6,051 nt of DNA, taken from positions 1 to 6,051 of the forward strand of contig CAJQOB010000251.1 of the NCBI GenBank assembly GCA_905479845.1. The letters are read 5' to 3'. The position numbers and the translations under genes were made by a program. The notes beneath the pieces were generated by a model. The model was not told the origin of the DNA. It searched no databases and saw only the letters and a program-made list of their open reading frames with translations. This DNA comes from an uncultured Flavobacteriales bacterium (lineage in GTDB: Bacteria > Bacteroidota > Bacteroidia > Flavobacteriales_D > Crocinitomicaceae). This document shows positions 1-6,006 of this stretch, one piece after another (positions within the stretch are counted from its first letter, which is position 1; each line of letters opens with the position of its first letter).

Positions 1-633
1 AAGGGTATCATCAACAACACTGGCTTGCACAGGTAAAACAGTTAGGTTGTAAATAGCAGTTGAATCACATCCAAGTGTTGACGTCAACAACTCTGAGTAT
101 GTTCCATCTGCTGACTGATATACGCCATTTATCAGCAAACTATCCCCTGCACAAATGGCAATATCTTCAGGTGTTCCTTCTATACTGCGAGAAATGGTAA
201 GATCAAAATTGCCAGTTGCTGATCCAAAACCATGCACAAAGATATAGTAGGATAAAGCCCCATTTGAGAAAAATGAGAACTCTGTAGTGAACCCACTGCA
301 TCCCGCAGCATCATCCTGACCACCAACACACGTCAATGAGCCACAACTTCCTACAAAAACGGAAATCTTTGTATCATAACTTGCTTGGTTACAAGTTGAT
401 GTAGTAATGACCCCATCGTGACCAGGTACTTCGTACCAAACGCCTGCAGCAGTATTTGTTGTTCCACAGGTTCCAACATTGTCAAAGGTCGCAGCTATAG
501 TTGTTTGTCCAACAAGCGTAGTGTCACACGTGAATGGAAGAATCATAGCATTCGCACATTCGTCATTACTTGGTTGAGCAAATGCGGGAGCAGAAAAGAG
601 TAGTGCTAGTAATAGGTTATTAATCCTCTTCAT
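1..633 (-). CDS. Secreted Cys-rich surface protein, N-terminal part (3' end beyond the left edge)
   Basis: This frame is open for 211 codons from the ATG at 633 down to base 1 with no stop, so the gene is cut by the window edge. Residues 1-20 form a signal peptide (MKR, then a hydrophobic stretch ending APAFAQ). The mature protein opens with PSNDECANAMILP, an 'NDEC..A' start common in exported Bacteroidota proteins. Residues about 22-147 look like one beta-sandwich domain of the pre-peptidase C-terminal kind (VWYEVPG, STCN.ASYDTKISVFVGSC, YYIFVHGFG, GNFDLTI). Residues about 155-201 form a repeat that is frequent in large Bacteroidota surface proteins (ICAGDSLLING, then GTYSELLTSTLGCDST, then YNLTVLP). 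Such proteins are usually long, carry several of these repeats and end in a type IX secretion sorting domain; the missing C-terminus prevents checking that here. The start lies 11 bases after the stop of the upstream gene, so the two are probably co-transcribed. No Shine-Dalgarno site is visible. Cell-surface or extracellular location is inferred; the molecular function is unknown. Confidence 0.88.
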   Translation of the reverse strand, partial: MKRINNLLLALLFSAPAFAQPSNDECANAMILPFTCDTTLVGQTTIAATFDNVGTCGTTNTAAGVWYEVPGHDGVITTSTCNQASYDTKISVFVGSCGSLTCVGGQDDAAGCSGFTTEFSFFSNGALSYYIFVHGFGSATGNFDLTISRSIEGTPEDIAICAGDSLLINGVYQSADGTYSELLTSTLGCDSTAIYNLTVLPVQASVVDDTL

Positions 634-644
634 CGTAGTAGGCT

Positions 645-1883
645 TTATTTGAGTTTAGTGCAAAGAACTTTTCGCGTATCTCCAATTCCATTGTAGTAGG
701 ATGATCCATATCCTGAACCATTGTAATCTTGGCGCACACCAATGATAGAGTACTCGCAGACTTCATCAGATAACTTGATAATAACAACAGCATCCAGAAA
801 ACGTGATTCAATTGAACCAAGCGCTGTGCGGGTAATTCCCCATGCGTCAGAATCTATATAGGATTTTACAGGTGTCCCATTGAAATCTTTGTCCTTGTAG
901 AATCGAATGGCATCGTTGGCCACTTTACTGTTTTTCATTCCTTCTTTAGGAAGTTCGTTTTGAGCAATTTCCGTGTAGTCAAAAGCATCAATGATTTCCT
1001 GCCATTGCTTTCTTCCTTCGTCTGTCATGTTTAGCTCAAAGCTTCCAATAATAATTGCTGTTGATGTTTTTACCCAAGAAGATGTCCCCAAGTAGACTTT
1101 TACAGTATGAGTTCCGTTCGCCAGTTTGTTAAACGATCGAAGTCTGTTGACGCGTCGACCTTTTTGTCGCACAATTTCTAGGTCCAAGTACATATCACCT
1201 CCCTCGCATGGAAAGGCAACATCATCATTAAATATCACTTTTCCATCAACCTCAAAGGATGCGTAGTACTTTTTGCTGGAAGTAACCTCTTCAATGGGCT
1301 TTTTGAAATACGCTCGTGAAGTAATGATATCTCCAGCATTGAAAGTTTCCAGCGATTCAATTGGTTGTGTAGAGGTAATTGCTTGATCTGAGAATGCCAG
1401 TAAATGCGACCATTCACCAATTTCTCTCAACCTCTTGTTGTCAGGAGAATTCGCGATTTTTTGCTCCTCATCTCTTTTCTTCTGATCGGCCAATTGCTGC
1501 TTGTAGTTGCTTACACCTTTGTCGTAAGCCGCTTTGAATTTATCGTAAGCTGCGTGATACTCTTTCGTGTCGTAATTGGGATCTGCTTTCTCAATTCTAG
1601 GAATGCGCTCTTCCAACATCTTTAGCTTGTCTTTAACTTCAGTTTCGCGCTTCACGTTGTGATCAAAGTCGCCATTTTCGAGCATTTTATTCAGTCCTTT
1701 CACATAGATGTCCGCCATTTGGATATCTGATTTCGCAGGACTCTCAGTTGGGTTACTTGCCTGATTGCTCTTTTTCTTATTTCCAATTGAAGGCCGTTTG
1801 ATTGATGGCTTCTTAACGATTTGAGCTTGGGATGTAAATGAGATCAAACTCATTAATAGGATTGCGCTTATTATTGTTTTCAT
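645..1883 (-). CDS. Exported protein of unknown function, 412 residues
   Basis: I do not recognise the family. The frame extends upstream to an ATG at 1976, but the ATG at 1883 is preferred because it begins directly with a clean signal peptide (MKTIISAILLMSLISFTSQA, cleavage before Q21); the longer form would bury it behind 31 unlikely residues. After cleavage comes a basic stretch with a small duplication (KKPSIKRPSIGNKKK, 24-38) and a polar linker to about 52. Residues about 55-145 are charge-rich and look helical (KDKLKMLEERIPRIEKA, YHAAYDKFKAAYDKGVSNYK, QQLADQKKRDEEQK), possibly coiled coil. Residues about 155-285 look like a beta-rich domain (YYASFEVDGKVIFNDD, GTHTVKVYLGTSSWV). Residues 290-412 form a third segment ending in a Gly/Tyr/Ser patch (YNGSGYGSSYYNGIGD) and KVLCTKLK. 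There are only three cysteines (226, 376, 408) and no lipobox, so a periplasmic or secreted soluble protein is likely. It lies 11 bases upstream of the surface-protein gene on the same strand and diverges from the two-component pair. Confidence 0.9.
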   Translation of the reverse strand: MKTIISAILLMSLISFTSQAQIVKKPSIKRPSIGNKKKSNQASNPTESPAKSDIQMADIYVKGLNKMLENGDFDHNVKRETEVKDKLKMLEERIPRIEKADPNYDTKEYHAAYDKFKAAYDKGVSNYKQQLADQKKRDEEQKIANSPDNKRLREIGEWSHLLAFSDQAITSTQPIESLETFNAGDIITSRAYFKKPIEEVTSSKKYYASFEVDGKVIFNDDVAFPCEGGDMYLDLEIVRQKGRRVNRLRSFNKLANGTHTVKVYLGTSSWVKTSTAIIIGSFELNMTDEGRKQWQEIIDAFDYTEIAQNELPKEGMKNSKVANDAIRFYKDKDFNGTPVKSYIDSDAWGITRTALGSIESRFLDAVVIIKLSDEVCEYSIIGVRQDYNGSGYGSSYYNGIGDTRKVLCTKLK

Positions 1884-2071
1884 TGATAGGTTTTTTGACA
1901 TTATTAACCACAAAGTTGGAGCAATTAAAGGGTGAGGAGTAACAAAAAAGGATAACTGTACCCATTCATTTAGCAAGTGTTCAGGTTTAATTGTAACCGT
2001 TGTTGAAGGCGCGAAAGATGAACTGCTGTATTGCCTCAGGAAAAATCATAAAGCGTACATTTAGGATCAGA
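1884..2071. other. Divergent intergenic region between exported-protein operon and kinase gene
   Basis: This 188-base stretch must carry promoters for both directions. It also contains the non-preferred upstream start codons of both flanking genes: an ATG at 1976 on the minus strand, and a TTG at 2000 and an ATG at 2018 on the plus strand. I see no convincing plus-strand match to the Bacteroidota -7 box (TAnnTTTG). TACATTTA at 2056-2063 is close to it but lies too near the chosen kinase start. An AGGA at 2063-2066 sits five bases before the ATG at 2072 and may act as a weak ribosome-binding site. No clear pair of LytTR-type direct repeats was seen by eye. Confidence 0.6.
1911..1949 (-). promoter_or_regulatory. 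Possible Bacteroidota-type promoter for the 1883 gene
   Basis: Read on the minus strand, CAACTTTG (plus coordinates 1911-1918) differs at one fixed position from the Bacteroidota -7 consensus TAnnTTTG. A TTTTTTG (1943-1949) lies upstream and could serve as the -33 TTG element. The 24-base gap between them is longer than usual, which weakens the call. The position would give a short untranslated leader of roughly 20 bases before the ATG at 1883. This is a pattern match by eye only. Confidence 0.2.
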
Positions 2072-4936
2072 ATGAAACTAATTGCAACGCTTTGTATACT
2101 CTTCATCTCTATTTCATTATGGGGACAGGAGCCTTTTTACAATAGTTTGGGTGTATCTCAAGGTTTGGCTTCCAATAGCACGTATACAGCATTTCAGGAC
2201 AAGCAGGGGTACATGTGGTTTGGAACTGATGTTGGCGTGAGTCGTTACAATGGTTATGAATTCACCAATTTCAACACGCAAGATGGGCTAGAGGGAGATG
2301 AGATCTACTCGATTTTTCAAGATTCTCAGGAACGTATTTGGTTTTTACCCTTGAACGGGAAAATCTCTTTTTATCAAGATGGAACCTTCTACAATGCGAG
2401 CAACACGGAATTCCTTCGAGAAATATCTTCAGGGAAATTATTCTCCTCTATTCTTGAGACAACTGATGGAGACCTTTACATTTCCGCTTCTTCAGGAAGT
2501 ATATTTAAGCTTAGTCCGGACAATCAAGTTACGGTCATTCCAGTTTCAGGAAACGTTTACAACTTGTGGCAGGATAAAAAAGGTGAAATTAGAGCGCTCA
2601 GTGGAAATGGGATCAACCTAATTAAAGATGAGGGGCCCGAACTTGAAAAAGAACTGAATTTCCTCAAGTATTACCCGCGATCCAGTTATTTGGATGACAC
2701 TTTATTTATTGGTTACGGTCAAGGAATCCTGACGTATAAAAACACCTACAACAAGCAATTGGAATTCCCTTCACTTTCGGAAGTTACATGGCTGAAGGCT
2801 GAACAGGAAAGCTTCAAAATCGGAACGCGAAACGGTCTATATGATTACAATAGAGAAACGAAGAAGCTTAACTTAATTGGTCATTCTGGATCAACAATCA
2901 CGAGCACATATATCGATCGAGAGGGAAATTTGTGGGTGACAACCGAAGAAGATGGGGTGTTCATGTCTCCCTCTCCATCCATTCGAATTTACCGTAATTC
3001 AAATGAAATCCTGAGCAGTGTAACAGCGTTATCAGTGGATAATCAAGGAAACCTTTGGTTTGGAGGGGACAATGGTTTTTTCTCCAATTATCAAAGCAAG
3101 GAAATTTTTCGTTTACCCAATTCCAAATACTTTTCAATTACCGCTTTTCATCCTACAAAAAATGGTGGGCTGTATGTGTTGAGTAAATCAACAATTGGTC
3201 GTTTTGATCAAGGGGAAATCAAGACCATCAATTACCTAGGAAATGACATTCTCATTCAAGATGAAACTGTCTACTTGGGAAGTAATCGCGCCTATGTTTT
3301 TGATAAGCGTCTCCTGTTTAAAGCGTTTAACACTCCCGCATTAAAAAAACTGGAATTAGAGGAGATGATGACAAGAACACCTTCTCTTAAAGAGAGTACA
3401 GGTGCAATTTGCAGAACGGATGAAGGGGAGGTGTATTTCGGGACGCGAAAGGGTTTGTTCAAGATGGGAGATGGCTCATTCTTAGATCTTTCTTCTCGTC
3501 ATAAATCACTTTCCACAAATATCAATGATATAGTTTACGATAAGGAGCAACAGCTGCTACTAATCGCGTCGAGTGATGCAGGCGTCATTATCCTGAAGAA
3601 TGATAAGTTTATCGGTAGAATCAGCGTTGAGAAAAGTGGGTTGTCGAGCAGTAACATCGAAAGCCTTTTTCTAGATTCTGATGAAAATCTTTGGATCGGA
3701 ACAGTTCAAGGACTTGATCGTATCAAGACGTATAATCTCTCGAGAAAAGTCACGCACTTTGGATCTGGAATTGGATTGCCCGAGCTGAAGATCTTGGATA
3801 TTGAACTCCTTGATAAAACGCTTTTCTTGGCGACAGAAAAAGGATTGATTTCATACGATTTGAACTCTTCGAAATTTCTTCCTGTTCCTCCCCAAATCTA
3901 TTTAAATTCAATCAGTGCGAATGGGAAGTCCTTTGATCTTTTGAAAAATGCGCTCTCACTTGATTACGATCAGAATTCGCTTTCCATTCGTGTCGATGGC
4001 TTGTCTTTCAAAGACGGTGATAAACTTCTCTATTATTACAAGCTTGAAGGAGTGCAAGATGAATGGACGCCAACTACAAATAGAACGATTGACTATAATG
4101 CGCTTCAACCTGGTGCGTATTCTTTTATGATGAAAGCTGTGAACTCGCAAGGGGTCGAAAGTGAAACGCTTTCATTTGCGCTGACAATCCATCCACCCTT
4201 TTGGCAAACGACATGGTTTAGAATACTCGTTGTTGCTCTGATTGTTCTGGTGATTTCATTTGCGTGGTGGATTCGAATTCGCAGCGTACGCGACAAATTT
4301 GAGTTGGAAAAAGCCTTTCTTTTGGCCGAGCAAAAAGCGGGAGTCCTTCAAATGAACCCTCATTTTATCTTCAACTCCCTCAACACCATAAAAGGTTATT
4401 ACGCTCAGAATAAAATCGCGGAAGCCAACCAATTCATTTCCAAATTTTCGAAGTTATTACGTAGAATTCTTGACAGCAACACCCAATTCATTCCATTAGA
4501 GCAGGAAGAAGATATCTTAGAATTATACCTGGGATTGATGCAAAAACGATACGATGGAATTTTCGACTATTCCATTTCAAATCGCGTTCCTGCGAATGCG
4601 AATGTCCAAATACCTCCAATGATGCTGCAACCTCTAGTTGAGAACGCTGTTATTCATGGAGTGGCTCCCAAAAGAGAAGGAAATATTGATGTTACCTTCA
4701 AACAGGAAGATGATCAATTGGTGTGCACAGTTGCTGATGATGGAGTTGGATTCAACAGTAAATCGTCAAGCGGACATCAATCTGTAGGTTTAACGAACAT
4801 CCGCGAGCGACTTCATTTGTTGTCCAGACATTTGAACAAAGAATGCACAATCGAGATTAACTCTGATAACGCGAAAACAGTAATTTTAATTCGAATTCCC
4901 CTTCAAATAAATGCAAATGACAGCAGTAATAATTGA
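2072..4936 (+). CDS. LytS/AlgZ-type sensor histidine kinase with periplasmic beta-propeller repeats
   Basis: This 954-residue sensor kinase is the input half of a two-component system. The frame opens at a TTG (2000), but the ATG at 2072 gives a signal peptide at once (MKLIATLCILFISISLWGQ), so it is preferred. Residues about 30-600 hold a dozen or so two-component propeller (Reg_prop) blades. The clearest are near 37-60 (FQDKQGYMWFGTDVGVSRY), 277-297 (DREGNLWVTTEEDGVF), 318-336 (DNQGNLWFGGDNGFF), 444-465 (DEGEVYFGTRKGLF) and 530-550 (DSDENLWIGTVQGLDR). A Y_Y_Y domain follows at about 630-706 (YYYKLEG..DEW, LQPGAYSFMMKAVNSQG). One membrane span lies at about 715-736. The cytoplasmic part is a His_kinase (PF06580-type) domain with the phospho-acceptor His764 in QMNPHFIFNSLNTI. 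An HATPase region follows, with the N-box PLVENAVIHG (Asn858), DDGVGF (889-894) and VGLTNIRERL (905-914). All key residues are present. Unlike hybrid Bacteroides sensors it has no receiver or AraC domain; that role passes to the overlapping downstream regulator. The ligand is unknown. Confidence 0.96.
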   Translation: MKLIATLCILFISISLWGQEPFYNSLGVSQGLASNSTYTAFQDKQGYMWFGTDVGVSRYNGYEFTNFNTQDGLEGDEIYSIFQDSQERIWFLPLNGKISFYQDGTFYNASNTEFLREISSGKLFSSILETTDGDLYISASSGSIFKLSPDNQVTVIPVSGNVYNLWQDKKGEIRALSGNGINLIKDEGPELEKELNFLKYYPRSSYLDDTLFIGYGQGILTYKNTYNKQLEFPSLSEVTWLKAEQESFKIGTRNGLYDYNRETKKLNLIGHSGSTITSTYIDREGNLWVTTEEDGVFMSPSPSIRIYRNSNEILSSVTALSVDNQGNLWFGGDNGFFSNYQSKEIFRLPNSKYFSITAFHPTKNGGLYVLSKSTIGRFDQGEIKTINYLGNDILIQDETVYLGSNRAYVFDKRLLFKAFNTPALKKLELEEMMTRTPSLKESTGAICRTDEGEVYFGTRKGLFKMGDGSFLDLSSRHKSLSTNINDIVYDKEQQLLLIASSDAGVIILKNDKFIGRISVEKSGLSSSNIESLFLDSDENLWIGTVQGLDRIKTYNLSRKVTHFGSGIGLPELKILDIELLDKTLFLATEKGLISYDLNSSKFLPVPPQIYLNSISANGKSFDLLKNALSLDYDQNSLSIRVDGLSFKDGDKLLYYYKLEGVQDEWTPTTNRTIDYNALQPGAYSFMMKAVNSQGVESETLSFALTIHPPFWQTTWFRILVVALIVLVISFAWWIRIRSVRDKFELEKAFLLAEQKAGVLQMNPHFIFNSLNTIKGYYAQNKIAEANQFISKFSKLLRRILDSNTQFIPLEQEEDILELYLGLMQKRYDGIFDYSISNRVPANANVQIPPMMLQPLVENAVIHGVAPKREGNIDVTFKQEDDQLVCTVADDGVGFNSKSSSGHQSVGLTNIRERLHLLSRHLNKECTIEINSDNAKTVILIRIPLQINANDSSNN

Positions 4937-5663
4937 TGACGAACCACAAGCGATTGCTTCCTTGGAAATGGAATTGAAGCAGGTCGAGCCGCAAATTGAA
5001 ATTATCGCTCGCGCCAATTCCGTGCAAACGGGAGTGAAAGTATTGAAGGAACATACTCCTGACTTGATTTTTCTGGATATTCGTCTAACAGATGGTTTAG
5101 GTTTTGATATTTTGGGTGAACTTGGACAACTGCACCAATCCAAAGTGATATTCACTACTGCCTACGATCAATATGCTATTAAGGCGTTCAAGCATGGGGC
5201 TTTTGATTACTTGCTAAAACCAATAGACCAGGAGGACCTTCAGGAAACACTTCAGCGAATTATTTTTCAAAAACAATCGGATCATCAACCAACAATTGAC
5301 ATCAATAATTTGGTAAAACTCTCGAATGTCCTTTCCGGAGATGCCCGCATTGCATTGACAACTACTGAGGGAATATATATGAAAAAGATTCGTTCCATCA
5401 TCTACATTCAGGCAGATGGAAATTACACCAAGTTTTTCTTGGATGATGGAAAACGTCCCATACTGATCTCCAGAACCTTGAAAGATTTTGAAGAGCAATT
5501 AAAAGATGCAGGTTTTGTGCGCACGCATTCATCTTACCTGATCAACTTGGCGCATCTAGAGAGTTTTCATCCTAAAGATAGTGGTCATGTTGTGATGTCG
5601 AATGGGGAGGTGCTGCCCGTTTCTGTGAGAAAGAAATCTAATTTGATGAATGCTTTGAAGTAG
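4911..5663 (+). CDS. LytTR-family response regulator
   Basis: This 250-residue regulator is the probable phosphorylation target of the preceding kinase. Residues 1-120 are a receiver domain. It has the acidic pair Asp9/Asp10 (VIIDDEP), the phospho-acceptor Asp56 (LIFLDIRLTDGLGF), the switch threonine in FTTAYDQYAIKAF (82-83) and the conserved Lys103 (DYLLKPID). After a short linker, residues about 146-250 form a LytTR DNA-binding domain (IIYIQADGNYTKFFL, SRTLKDFEEQL, FVRTHSSYLINLAHLESF, and LPVSVRKK near the end). Length and order match the AlgR/LytR family, so it should bind paired direct repeats in target promoters as a dimer once phosphorylated. Its ATG lies inside the kinase gene, overlapping it by 26 bases, which points to translational coupling. 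A second in-frame ATG at 4917 (MTAVIIDDE) is an equally plausible start; 4911 is chosen for its A-rich upstream context. A structured 3' region and a terminator follow. Confidence 0.97.
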   Translation: MQMTAVIIDDEPQAIASLEMELKQVEPQIEIIARANSVQTGVKVLKEHTPDLIFLDIRLTDGLGFDILGELGQLHQSKVIFTTAYDQYAIKAFKHGAFDYLLKPIDQEDLQETLQRIIFQKQSDHQPTIDINNLVKLSNVLSGDARIALTTTEGIYMKKIRSIIYIQADGNYTKFFLDDGKRPILISRTLKDFEEQLKDAGFVRTHSSYLINLAHLESFHPKDSGHVVMSNGEVLPVSVRKKSNLMNALK

Positions 5664-5696
5664 TTCGAATTCCTTCAACTGCAATGCGTCAGGAAA

Positions 5697-5709
5697 GTTG
5701 TCCCACTAG
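5697..5709 (+). repeat. 13-base direct repeat, left copy
   Basis: GTTGTCCCACTAG occurs here, 34 bases after the regulator stop, and again identically at 5849-5861. The two copies bracket the GC-rich hairpin region and the terminator, with a period of 152 bases. A 13-base exact match this close is unlikely by chance. It could mark the ends of an inserted or mobile small element, a duplicated target, or a recombination site. I do not recognise the sequence. Confidence 0.7.
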
Positions 5710-5710
5710 A

Positions 5711-5783
5711 GGATGCGAAGCATTCGAAGGCGCAGACCGCGGACCATCAAGTCCGCAAAGGTCAAGTTAGGCTCGTTCGAGCC
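5711..5783 (+). other. GC-rich run of three hairpins in the regulator's 3' region (possible structured RNA or repeat element)
   Basis: Three hairpins follow one another. The first is ATGC-GAA-GCAT (5713-5723), extendable by a G-U and a G-C pair. The second is GACC+GCGGAC, loop CATCAA, then GTCCGC, an AAA bulge and GGTC (5735-5763), ten pairs in all. The third is GGCTC-GTTC-GAGCC (5770-5783). By hand count the stretch 5701-5790 is about 56% G+C, well above the surrounding sequence. It lies between the regulator stop and the terminator, so on the plus strand it would be in the mRNA 3' untranslated region or in a small RNA processed from it. An interspersed DNA repeat is the main alternative. 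No known RNA family was recognised; the third hairpin superficially resembles a tRNA T-arm, but no tRNA can be folded around it. Confidence 0.55.
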
Positions 5784-5816
5784 CGAATATTATCTTAGAC
5801 CAAAATGTAATGCATA

Positions 5817-5848
5817 AAAGAAGGAGCTAGTTTCCTAACTCCTTCTTT
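5817..5848 (+). terminator. Rho-independent terminator after the two-component operon
   Basis: AAAGAAGGAG (5817-5826) pairs perfectly with CTCCTTCTTT (5839-5848). Inside are one C/A mismatch, three further pairs (TAG with CTA) and a TTTC loop. The right arm ends in TTT and is followed by GTTGT, a short imperfect T-rich tail. On the minus strand the stem is followed by TATGC after CTTTT, so it might work in both directions. Its position fits the end of the kinase-regulator transcript and would separate it from the reading frame starting at 6007. Confidence 0.8.
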
Positions 5849-5861
5849 GTTGTCCCACTAG
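5849..5861 (+). repeat. 13-base direct repeat, right copy
   Basis: This is the second exact copy of GTTGTCCCACTAG, starting directly at the last base of the terminator stem. Beyond the 13 bases the two copies diverge (AGGATG after the left copy, CTAACG after the right). Together with the left copy it delimits a segment holding the hairpin run and the terminator. Confidence 0.7.
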
Positions 5862-5977
5862 CTAACGTACTATTTTACAGTAAATAGCACCAAACACCTA
5901 TTCCCGTTGAAATTTCACTTAAAATGTGAATAAGTCCTTATGTCTTAATAGTACTCAAAGGAATGATTAGAAGTATC
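5862..5977. other. AT-rich non-coding stretch before the inverted repeat
   Basis: No gene or known RNA is seen in these 116 bases. Together with the repeat, hairpin and terminator entries it makes up the 343-base gene-free interval between the regulator stop and the ATG at 6007. Two weak inverted repeats are present: CTATTT/AAATAG (5870-5875 and 5882-5887) and TTCAC/GTGAA (5914-5918 and 5926-5930). A promoter for the frame at 6007 is expected here, but no convincing TAnnTTTG box was found. Confidence 0.5.
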
Positions 5978-6004
5978 TTAACTGTCAGTAAAACTGACAG
6001 TTAA
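5978..6004. promoter_or_regulatory. Perfect 12-base inverted repeat next to a start codon (operator or translation-blocking hairpin)
   Basis: TTAACTGTCAGT (5978-5989) and ACTGACAGTTAA (5993-6004) are exact reverse complements separated by AAA. The repeat ends two bases before the ATG at 6007. As DNA it resembles a dimeric repressor or recombinase binding site; as RNA it would fold over the ribosome-binding region of that gene. There is no T-tract after it, so it is not a typical terminator. It could also be one end or a core site of a mobile element. Confidence 0.65.
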
Positions 6005-6006
6005 TT

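Noticed and set aside
1884..1976. Longer N-terminus of the exported protein, starting at the ATG at 1976.
   Set aside because: It would put 31 residues in front of a clean signal peptide and blocks no better start. The ATG at 1883 explains export.
2000..2071. Longer N-terminus of the kinase, starting at the TTG at 2000 or the ATG at 2018.
   Set aside because: Basic and Cys residues would precede an otherwise standard signal peptide starting at 2072, which also has an AGGA five bases upstream.
5770..5783. GGCTCGTTCGAGCC resembles a tRNA T-arm.
   Set aside because: The loop is too short when the stem is fully paired. No acceptor stem, anticodon arm or D-arm can be placed around it.
5765..5784. 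GTTAGGC matches the integron core pattern GTTRRRY, raising the idea of an attC site.
   Set aside because: No matching RYYYAAC inverse core site was found at a suitable distance, and the surrounding hairpins do not pair in the attC manner.
5664..5798. The frame of the response regulator stays open for 44 codons after its TAG stop, which could suggest stop-codon readthrough or a C-terminal extension.
   Set aside because: The LytTR domain is complete at the TAG. The extension is Arg/Lys-rich with no domain, and a second frame is also open over much of the same stretch, as expected from its GC-rich hairpin composition.
5697..5861. CRISPR array suggested by a repeated 13-base sequence.
   Set aside because: There are only two copies, the repeat is too short, and the spacing (139 bases between copies) is far too long for spacers.
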